Below are positions 27,828 to 35,244 of a stretch of 35,244 bases of DNA, piece by piece. Location: assembly GCA_027068765.1 (NCBI GenBank), contig JAMOMC010000091.1, forward strand, positions 1-35,244, read 5' to 3'. The DNA is from Campylobacterales bacterium (GTDB lineage: Bacteria; Campylobacterota; Campylobacteria; Campylobacterales; QNZT01). Numbering within the stretch: position 1 is the first letter of the stretch; every line of letters begins with the position of its first letter. Under the pieces are notes generated by a model. It did not search any database. It was given only the letters and a program-made list of their open reading frames with translations, and had not been told where the DNA came from. The translations under genes were made by a program, and so were the position numbers.

Positions 27828-30344
27828 ATGAAAATAGTTCTCTTAGTTTTACTTTTTATATCTTCGATTTTTGCAAATGAGGTAAAATTAGAGAAAGTAA
27901 AACTTCAACTACAATGGAAACACCAATTTGAATTTGCTGGATTTTATGCAGCAAAAGAGAGAGGTTTTTACCAAGAAGTTGGACTTGATGTTGAGTTTAT
28001 AGAGTATACAAATGATATAAATATCATCGAAGATGTTTTAAATAATAAAGTTCAATATGCCACAACTTATGCAAACCTTGTATCTAGTTATCTTGAGGGT
28101 AAACCTGTAGTTTTTATGGCAAACTTTTTTAAGCAGTCAGCTTTAGCTTTAGTATCTCAAAAAGATATTAAGCTACCTAGTGATTTAATTGGAAAAAAGA
28201 TTATGAGTGTTGAAGAAGAGCTTATGATTATGATGATGTTTAAAAAATTTGGGTTAGATGCAGACCAATATACATTGGTAAAACCAACATTCAATATAGA
28301 TGATTTCATAGATAAAAAAGTAGATGCTATGACTGTATTTACAACAAATGAGACTTATTTTTTAGATAAAAGAGGTATAAAATATAATGTTTTTAATCCT
28401 ACAGTTTATGGTGCAGAGTTTTATGATGTTAACCTTTTTACATCCCAAGATGAGTTAAATAAAAATCCACATAGAGTAAAAGCTTTTAAAGATGCTAGCA
28501 TAAGAGGTTGGAAATATGCATTGAAGCACCAAAATAGAGTAATTGAGCTAATTTTAAAAAAATATAATACACAAAATAAATCAAAAGATGCACTTATTTA
28601 TGAAGCTAAACAGATAGAGAATCTTATATTACCAAAACTGTATCCAATAGGCAGTATTGATATTGAGCGAGTTAAAATGATAGCGGAAAACTTAATAGAA
28701 TTAGAGATAATAGATAAAAATTCAAAATTAAACTTTGATAATTTCATTTATGATAATTTAGTAAAAAATATCAATCTTACATCGAAAGAGCGTAGTTATT
28801 TGAATAAAAGAGATAGTATTACTATGTGTATTGATCCAAATTGGTTTCCTTTTGAAAAGATAGATAAAAATGGTGAACATAAAGGGATGAGTTATGAGTA
28901 TACAAAGATTTTCTCTAAAACAATTGATATACCCATAAAATTAGTTAAGACTAAAGATTGGACAGAGTCTTTGGAGTTTTTAAAAGAGAAGAAATGTGAT
29001 ATTTTACCATTTGCTATGCGAACACCTAAAAGAGAAGAGTATATGGATTTTACAAAACCATATTTTTACTCTAACTTAGTTGTTATTGGGCAAGGGAGTA
29101 AGCCATTTGTTGGAGATTTTAAAGAGTTATCAAATAAAAAAATTGGTATAACAAAAGGGTATGCTTATTTTGAATTATTGAAAAATAAGTATAAAAATAT
29201 AGATATAAAAGAGATAGATACTCTAGAAAATGGTTTGAAGCTTATTGAGAATTCTAAATTAGATGGCTATATAGAGGCACTTGAAGTAGTTGGGAGTAAA
29301 ATTCAAAATGAATATTTAGGTGAGATAAAAGTAATCTCTAAACTTGATGAACATTTAGAGTTATCAATTGCAACTAGCAAAGATGAACCACTTTTAAATA
29401 GCATTTTTCAAAAAGCAATAGATAAATTGACACCAAAAGAGCATGCTAGTATAAAAAATAGATATCTATTTGTAACTGTTGAAAATAAGGTAGATTACTC
29501 TTTTATCTACAAGGTACTGTCTATATTTTTTGTAATAATACTATTTGTACTTTATAGACAATATCTTTTACATAAATTAAATAGAGATTTAGAGATAAAA
29601 ATGAGAGAAGAACTTGAAAAATCAAAAGATAAAGATAACATGATTAATCAGCAGAGTAAACTTGTATCAACAGGAGAGATGATTACAAATATTTCTCATC
29701 AGTGGAGACAGCCACTTGCTAGTCTAAATGGTCTTTTAGTTAATTTAGACTATGATTATGAAAATAGTAGACTTAATAAAAATAGCTTTAATAACTATTT
29801 AAATGAAGCTGAAAAATTAACAGCATATATGTCAAAAACGATAGAAGACTTTAGTGATTTTTTTAATCCTAAAAAGAAAAAAGAGATTTTTAGTATTAAA
29901 GAACTATTGTTAAGTACTCGGAGTTTACTCTCTGTATCTTTAAAAAATGAGAGAATATTGTTAGAGATAAAAGGTAGTAGAGATATAAAAATTAACTCTT
30001 TTAAATCTGAACTTATGCAGATAATCTTGACAATAATTAGCAATGCAAAAGATGCTTTTATCTTGAATGATACAAAAAATAGAGTTATAATTATCTTTTT
30101 ATATAAGTGTGATAAAGAGATAGTTATAGATATTCAAGATAATGCAGGTGGAATTGATGAGAATATAATCGGCAATATCTTTGAACCTTATTTTACAACA
30201 AAAAATAATTTACAAGGAACAGGACTAGGTCTTTACATCGCAAATTCTATTGTTACAGGGAGTTTAGGTGGAGAGTTGTTAGTGCAAAATAAGAAAAAAG
30301 GTGCAAAGTTTACTATAAAATTTAAAAAACTTTCTTTTTCCTAA
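27828..30344 (+). CDS. sensor histidine kinase with N-terminal NMT1/THI5-like and SBP_bac_3-like domains
   Basis: Signal peptide; LQLQWKHQFEFAGFYAAKERGFYQEVGLDVEFIEY (NMT1); MCIDPNWFPFEKIDKNGEHKGMSYEY (SBP_bac_3); TM; H-box NISHQWRQPLASLNGLL; N-box NAKDAF; GTGLGLYIANSIV. Confidence 0.92.
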   Translation: MKIVLLVLLFISSIFANEVKLEKVKLQLQWKHQFEFAGFYAAKERGFYQEVGLDVEFIEYTNDINIIEDVLNNKVQYATTYANLVSSYLEGKPVVFMANFFKQSALALVSQKDIKLPSDLIGKKIMSVEEELMIMMMFKKFGLDADQYTLVKPTFNIDDFIDKKVDAMTVFTTNETYFLDKRGIKYNVFNPTVYGAEFYDVNLFTSQDELNKNPHRVKAFKDASIRGWKYALKHQNRVIELILKKYNTQNKSKDALIYEAKQIENLILPKLYPIGSIDIERVKMIAENLIELEIIDKNSKLNFDNFIYDNLVKNINLTSKERSYLNKRDSITMCIDPNWFPFEKIDKNGEHKGMSYEYTKIFSKTIDIPIKLVKTKDWTESLEFLKEKKCDILPFAMRTPKREEYMDFTKPYFYSNLVVIGQGSKPFVGDFKELSNKKIGITKGYAYFELLKNKYKNIDIKEIDTLENGLKLIENSKLDGYIEALEVVGSKIQNEYLGEIKVISKLDEHLELSIATSKDEPLLNSIFQKAIDKLTPKEHASIKNRYLFVTVENKVDYSFIYKVLSIFFVIILFVLYRQYLLHKLNRDLEIKMREELEKSKDKDNMINQQSKLVSTGEMITNISHQWRQPLASLNGLLVNLDYDYENSRLNKNSFNNYLNEAEKLTAYMSKTIEDFSDFFNPKKKKEIFSIKELLLSTRSLLSVSLKNERILLEIKGSRDIKINSFKSELMQIILTIISNAKDAFILNDTKNRVIIIFLYKCDKEIVIDIQDNAGGIDENIIGNIFEPYFTTKNNLQGTGLGLYIANSIVTGSLGGELLVQNKKKGAKFTIKFKKLSFS

Positions 30345-30367
30345 CTATTGGAGGGTACAATGAATAT

Positions 30368-31057
30368 ATGAACCTTTTAAAGCAGATGGTATTGCTATAT
30401 GCTGAAGATGAATTAGATATTCAAAAGCACTATAGTAGCTATTTCCAAAATTATTTTAGATATGTTTATACGGCTGTTGATGGAGAGCAAGCTTTGGCTA
30501 TTTATAAAGAGAATAGACCTGATGTAGTCATCTTAGATATCAACATGCCTTATTTAAATGGCTTAGAGGTAGCTAGAAAAATAAGAGAAGATAGTAGTGA
30601 GATTAGTATTATCTTATTAACCGCAAGATCAGATAAAGAAACTTTAATAGAAGCGGTTGAAATTGGTTTAGTGACATATCTTGAAAAACCTATCCAAAGA
30701 GATATCTTAAAACATGCATTGGCAAAATTAAATCAAAAATTGAAATCAAATAACAAAATAAATTTATGGTTTTATAAAAATAGTTTTTATACTTGGAATA
30801 AGAGTAAACAACAACTTTTTTATAAACAACAGCAAATTTTACTTACAAAGCAAGAGATTAGCCTATTAGGAATTTTAATATCAAGTAATGGTGCAAAAGT
30901 TAGTTACCAAGATATTTATGAAGAGATTTGGTTTAATGAAGATAGAGAGTATAAAGAGTCTACAATTAAAACATTGATAAGTGCTTTACGGGTTAAGTTA
31001 CCTCCAAAAGCTATAGAAAATGTTTATGGTATGGGTTATTATTTAAATATTTATTAA
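30368..31057 (+). CDS. OmpR/PhoB-family response regulator
   Basis: Receiver domain (YAEDELD, VVILDINMPYLNGLEVARKIR, TARSDKETLIEAVEIG, YLEKPI) and winged-helix C-terminus (ILLTKQEISLLGILISS, YQDIYEEIW, STIKTLISALRVKL, GMGYYL). Confidence 0.92.
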   Translation: MNLLKQMVLLYAEDELDIQKHYSSYFQNYFRYVYTAVDGEQALAIYKENRPDVVILDINMPYLNGLEVARKIREDSSEISIILLTARSDKETLIEAVEIGLVTYLEKPIQRDILKHALAKLNQKLKSNNKINLWFYKNSFYTWNKSKQQLFYKQQQILLTKQEISLLGILISSNGAKVSYQDIYEEIWFNEDREYKESTIKTLISALRVKLPPKAIENVYGMGYYLNIY

Positions 31058-31084
31058 TCAGACTATTTGCTAACTATTTTTTCT

Positions 31085-31090
31085 TATAAT
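31085..31090 (+). promoter_or_regulatory. putative -10 TATAAT upstream of the PAS gene
   Basis: TTTTTTCTTATAATATTTG. Confidence 0.5.
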
Positions 31091-31142
31091 ATTTGAAATT
31101 TGAGTTACAACTCAGGTTTAAACTAAAATTTTAGGTTTCAGA

Positions 31143-31670
31143 TTGAAAAAAATATCTATAAGCGGTAGAGAGAAAAAGCTCAATGATGAAGATTTTATAG
31201 TATCTAAAACAGATACAAAAGGTAAAATTATATACTGTAATGAGATATTTGCAAAAATGGCTGGATATAAGGTCTCTGATTTGATAAATGCAAATCACAA
31301 TATCATAAGACACCCTGATATGCCAGCTCTTGCTTTTAAAATTGCTTGGAGTTTAATTCAAGGTAAAAAAGAGTTTTTTGGATTTGTAAAAAACTTATGT
31401 GCAGATGGTAGTTACTACTGGGTATTTGCTTGTATTACAGCTGATTTGGATACTAATGGTGATATTATTAGTTATACTTCTGTTAGAAGAAAAGCTCCTA
31501 AAAGTGCCATTGAGACAATTATCCCTATTTACAAATTACTTCTTGATGCTGAAAAAAAGGAGAACTTAGAAGCTTCATCAAAGCTTTTAGATGATTTTCT
31601 TAGCCAAAATCAAACTACTTATGATGAATTTATCATAAATCTTCAAAATAGTATTAAAGTAAAAAATTGA
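31143..31670 (+). CDS. PAS-domain protein, Aer/CetB-like energy-taxis sensor subunit
   Basis: [75 protein letters not shown] resembles Aer-type PAS domains. TTG start. Confidence 0.85.
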   Translation: MKKISISGREKKLNDEDFIVSKTDTKGKIIYCNEIFAKMAGYKVSDLINANHNIIRHPDMPALAFKIAWSLIQGKKEFFGFVKNLCADGSYYWVFACITADLDTNGDIISYTSVRRKAPKSAIETIIPIYKLLLDAEKKENLEASSKLLDDFLSQNQTTYDEFIINLQNSIKVKN

Positions 31671-33112
31671 ACAGTATTAAAAATTTAAAAGTAATTGTGC
31701 TCTTGGTTTTAATCTCTATATCTTCTATCTTTTTAATTATAAACTCTTATTTTCTTATAGGTGTTGCATTGATTGTATTGGCGATTTTAGCTATTTTTAT
31801 TCCAACAAAAAGAGCAGTTAATTTATATGAAAATGAGTTACTTGATAAAATTGCAAAAACTTTAAAAGATGCAAAAAACGGTAATTTATCCACTCGTGTA
31901 ATTGTGCATAAAAATGAATCTAAACTTGAAGAAATTGCAATCTATATTAACAATACTCTTGATCAGATGGAGATTATTTTAAGAGAGACAAGATCTACTA
32001 TATCAGCTGTTAGTGAAGGTAAAATGCATAGAAATATGTATCCAAGTGGTTTTCACGGGGAGTTTATACAAACAGCCAACTCTATACAAACAGCAGTATT
32101 ATCAATAAAAGCTAGTCAAAGATATAAAACGATGGGAGAGCTATCAACTGCATTTAGTGGATTCAATAAAGGAATGAAAGGAAGCTTTGATACTATTACG
32201 GCTGATATCAATAAGACACAAGACTCATTTACAGCAGTTACAGCCTTAACCAAAGATGCAGAAACATCTGCCAATAAAACTTTTAATTCAGCTCAAAAAA
32301 CTGCAAAAGAGATCTCTAAACTTAGTGAATTAGTTACAAATACAGCAGATGCCATAGAGCAGATGAATGAAAATGTTAGCAGTATTACAACGGTCATAAG
32401 TCTTATAAAAGATATTTCAGATCAGACAAATCTACTTGCATTAAATGCTACGATAGAAGCAGCTCGTGCAGGAGAAAACGGTCGAGGTTTTGCTGTTGTT
32501 GCTGATGAAGTTAAAAGGCTTGCAGAGAGAACCAATAAAGCAACTGGAGAGATAGGTATAACAATTGGAAGTCTTCAAGAACAATCAAGTAGTATCTCTA
32601 AAAATGCGACTAATATGAGTGTAATTGCTAATAATACAAATAGTACAATGCACAATTTATCAGATGCCATGTCTTCACTCACTAAAGATATTAGTACAAC
32701 TTCAAAACATTCAAGTCAGAGTAGTTTTGCTCTATTTTTGGCAAATTATAAGATACATCATATCATATATAAATCAGCCGCATATTCAGCAGTTGTAAAT
32801 GCAAATGCAACAAAAAAGCTTATGAAATCTCATAAAGATTGTGGATTTGGTCTTTGGTATTATGGTGTTGGAGCTGAGCTTTTTGGATCAAATAGTACAT
32901 TTAAAATGATGGATTCTTATCATGCAAAATTTCATAAACTTATAAATGAAAATTTAGAGGCTGTTATGATAGCTGATGGTATAACAAATAGTAATCAAAA
33001 AGATGAGATAATGAAAAGATTTAAAGAGGCTGAGGAGTGTTTTAACTCTTTATTGACTTTGATGGATAACTTAACGGATGAGTTTGATACAGATAAATCA
33101 TTAGTGTTTTAA
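31667..33112 (+). CDS. methyl-accepting chemotaxis protein (CetA-like, no periplasmic domain) with C-terminal CZB zinc-binding domain
   Basis: TM hairpin, HAMP-like segment, signalling tip [42 protein letters not shown]-terminal [15 protein letters not shown]...[12 protein letters not shown]...YHAKFHKL fits CZB His/Cys residues. TTG start overlaps the previous stop (TTGA). Confidence 0.9.
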   Translation: MNSIKNLKVIVLLVLISISSIFLIINSYFLIGVALIVLAILAIFIPTKRAVNLYENELLDKIAKTLKDAKNGNLSTRVIVHKNESKLEEIAIYINNTLDQMEIILRETRSTISAVSEGKMHRNMYPSGFHGEFIQTANSIQTAVLSIKASQRYKTMGELSTAFSGFNKGMKGSFDTITADINKTQDSFTAVTALTKDAETSANKTFNSAQKTAKEISKLSELVTNTADAIEQMNENVSSITTVISLIKDISDQTNLLALNATIEAARAGENGRGFAVVADEVKRLAERTNKATGEIGITIGSLQEQSSSISKNATNMSVIANNTNSTMHNLSDAMSSLTKDISTTSKHSSQSSFALFLANYKIHHIIYKSAAYSAVVNANATKKLMKSHKDCGFGLWYYGVGAELFGSNSTFKMMDSYHAKFHKLINENLEAVMIADGITNSNQKDEIMKRFKEAEECFNSLLTLMDNLTDEFDTDKSLVF

Positions 33113-33134
33113 TTTAGCCCATTATTGCTAACTT

Positions 33135-34724
33135 TTATATTTTTGATTTTACTATAATTTTTGAAGGCTCAAAAAGTTCTTGGGCCTTTTTTACAAACTC
33201 ATTTTGCATAATATCATCTTTGTCTATCTCATTGTCGCTAGTTACAACTTCATTTGAGATGCAACTATCAGTTTTTTTTGTAGCTATTGGTTCTTCAATT
33301 TTTGGTTCATTTTTTGGTATCTCTTTTTTATCACAAGCGAGCATAGAGATTTTTGTCTCGATTGTAAAACACTCTTGTACAAAGTGTTTTATGATACCTG
33401 AGTTTTGTCTAAGGATTTTTTTGCACTCATTTTTTGCACAAGATATGAGAGTTAGAGAGTTTTCTATAAAGTCTACAAATTTTATAGAGTTTTTAAAACA
33501 CTCTCCTAGCTCATAGTTTCTATCATAAAGTTTTTCTACCAAGTTTTCAAATTGAGAAGATGAAGATTTTTCTAGAGTCTGCTTGGGTTCTTGCTTTTTT
33601 TCAACAGTTTCAGGAGCTTTGGTAGGAGCTGTTTGCATCTGTATAGCTTGAGGCTTTTTAATGGTTATTTTCCCTTCTAACTCATCAATCATCTGCTCTA
33701 TATCTTTTATCTTTGTAGCTTCTATCATCTTGAAAAACACAAGAGTCAAGACAAAACTACTATCTGCATTTAAAAATAGTAAATTTTTTGATTCACTTAA
33801 AATTCTAAAAAATCGCTCTGTTATCATCATAGAAAAGCGAATATCTTTTTCAAAAAATCGCTCCTTTACAAAAGATATAATTTCATCTATTACAATTTCA
33901 CTCTCATAATTTTCAAGTTCTTTAATTAACTCTATAAGCTTTTCTCTATCACTTATAAAAATTGATTCAAAAATACTATCTATAAACTCAGGATCTAAAA
34001 TTCCAAGCATTAAAGCTACATTTTTTGCATCTACAAAGTTTTTAGAGAAGATTATAGCTTGGTCAAGCAGAGTTAGGGTATCTCTTAAAGAGCCGTTACC
34101 TGCACGAGTTAGCATATGTAGTGCATCTAATTCAAACTCAACATTTTCAAGATTTAAAATATGGCTAAGATGCTTCACAACTTCAGGAGAGTTTATCTTT
34201 TTAAATCGAAAATGTTGAGTTCGTGAGAGTATAGTTGGAGGTAGTTTCATAGGATCTGTTGTGGCTAAGATAAATTTTATATACTCTGGTGGCTCTTCAA
34301 GAGTTTTTAAAAGTGCATTAAAAGCCTCTTTTGTAAGCATATGAACTTCATCAATTATAAAAATTTTAAATCTTGCAGAGTTTGGCTTGTACTTTGTCTG
34401 CTCAACCACACCTCTTATATCATCAATCTTTCTACTACTTGCTGCATCCATCTCTATGATGTCTATGTGTCTATTTTCATTTGCACTTATACAGTTTTCA
34501 CAAACTTCGCAAGGTCTTGAAGTCGGTCCATTGTCGCAAACTAATGCTTTTGCAAAGATACGAGCAGTTGAAGTTTTACCACTTCCTCTAAGTCCTGAAA
34601 AAAGGTATGCATGAGAGAGTCTGTTTTTCTCTAACGCACTTGTGAGAGTCTGTGTTATAGTCTCTTGTCCGATTAATGTTTCAAAGGTTGATGGTCTGTA
34701 TTTTAAGGCTAAAACTTGTGACAA
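33135..34724 (-). CDS. dnaX: DNA polymerase III subunits gamma/tau
   Basis: LALKYRPSTFETLIGQETITQTL, HAYLFSGLRGSGKTSTARIFAKAL, C-x8-C-x2-C zinc motif (CDNGPTSRPCEVC), FIIDEVHMLTKEAFNALLKTLEEPPEYIKFILATTDP. Confidence 0.97.
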   Translation of the reverse strand: MSQVLALKYRPSTFETLIGQETITQTLTSALEKNRLSHAYLFSGLRGSGKTSTARIFAKALVCDNGPTSRPCEVCENCISANENRHIDIIEMDAASSRKIDDIRGVVEQTKYKPNSARFKIFIIDEVHMLTKEAFNALLKTLEEPPEYIKFILATTDPMKLPPTILSRTQHFRFKKINSPEVVKHLSHILNLENVEFELDALHMLTRAGNGSLRDTLTLLDQAIIFSKNFVDAKNVALMLGILDPEFIDSIFESIFISDREKLIELIKELENYESEIVIDEIISFVKERFFEKDIRFSMMITERFFRILSESKNLLFLNADSSFVLTLVFFKMIEATKIKDIEQMIDELEGKITIKKPQAIQMQTAPTKAPETVEKKQEPKQTLEKSSSSQFENLVEKLYDRNYELGECFKNSIKFVDFIENSLTLISCAKNECKKILRQNSGIIKHFVQECFTIETKISMLACDKKEIPKNEPKIEEPIATKKTDSCISNEVVTSDNEIDKDDIMQNEFVKKAQELFEPSKIIVKSKI

Positions 34725-34838
34725 TTAACATCCTTATAACTTTTAAGTATGGATGATTATAGCAAAGATAATGTGAAGTTTCGTTTTTTCTCTTTTAATG
34801 TAGTATAATTACTAAAATTTAATATAAAGGTTTAAATA

Positions 34839-35237
34839 ATGAAAAAAACTATATTTAAAGATAAGTATCCAGTTTGGAGATTAGAGCTTAAAAAAAGTGA
34901 AATTAGAGAGACAAGTCTTGAAGAGATTATTGATTATTTTAAAAAAGAGATAGAAAATCATTCATTTGCTGAGTATATTGCTTTTTTTGACCACTATGAG
35001 CATATAAAAAGTATTAATGGGACAATTATACCTGAAGTTCTAGATATGCAAAACATCATTTTCTGTTTTGGACCAGATATCTTAGATACACAAATAGCAG
35101 CAGTAAGACCAAGATCTATAGGTGTTTGTCAGTTAAAAAATAGTTATATCATAGAGTTTATGCAAGCTCCAAGCGACAAAGCAAATGATACTATGATAGA
35201 GTGGACAAAAACACTTGAAAATATGTTGAAAATTTAA
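34839..35237 (+). CDS. conserved hypothetical protein (132 aa)
   Basis: ORF with upstream TATAAT and AAAGG; DILDTQIAAVRPRSIGVCQLKNSYIIEFMQAP. No family assigned with confidence. Confidence 0.7.
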   Translation: MKKTIFKDKYPVWRLELKKSEIRETSLEEIIDYFKKEIENHSFAEYIAFFDHYEHIKSINGTIIPEVLDMQNIIFCFGPDILDTQIAAVRPRSIGVCQLKNSYIIEFMQAPSDKANDTMIEWTKTLENMLKI

Positions 35238-35244
35238 AAGTTGA

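Noticed and set aside
1-35244. CRISPR arrays, transposons, integrases, prophage, defence or retron systems
   Set aside because: No repeat-spacer pattern, terminal inverted repeats, transposase/integrase/RT-like ORFs or compositional island seen by eye.

Overview
AT-rich, densely coding chromosomal segment, most likely from an autotrophic Campylobacterota (Sulfurimonas-like; inferred from gene content and codon style, not searched). It starts with a tmRNA gene (ssrA, minus strand; tag readable as ANNTDYRPAHALAA). Housekeeping genes follow: DHH phosphoesterase, trpA, panB-ruvB, PhzF-like, phosphoribosyltransferase-alr, SulP transporter, an AAA/DUF4143-like ATPase and ftsK. The centre is a block of (reductive) TCA-cycle genes: acnB, [mltG], monomeric icd, mdh, fumC, sucCD, oorDABC. 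After it come a DsbB/DsbA/TlpA-like thiol-redox trio, a histidine kinase with fused periplasmic binding domains plus an OmpR-type response regulator, a split PAS / MCP-CZB receptor pair, dnaX and a conserved hypothetical gene. I saw no mobile element, CRISPR array, rRNA or tRNA. The best leads are: (1) helically phased GTAAC direct repeats upstream of acnB with a matching pair upstream of icd, suggesting an unrecognised OmpR/PhoB-type operator; (2) two tandem paralogous small proteins just upstream of acnB, one absent from the supplied ORF track; (3) a CetB/CetA-like split receptor with a C-terminal zinc-binding CZB domain; (4) a canonical A-AAA-AAG slippery heptamer in dnaX. No clearly new multi-gene system (e.g. 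defence or retroelement) is evident.
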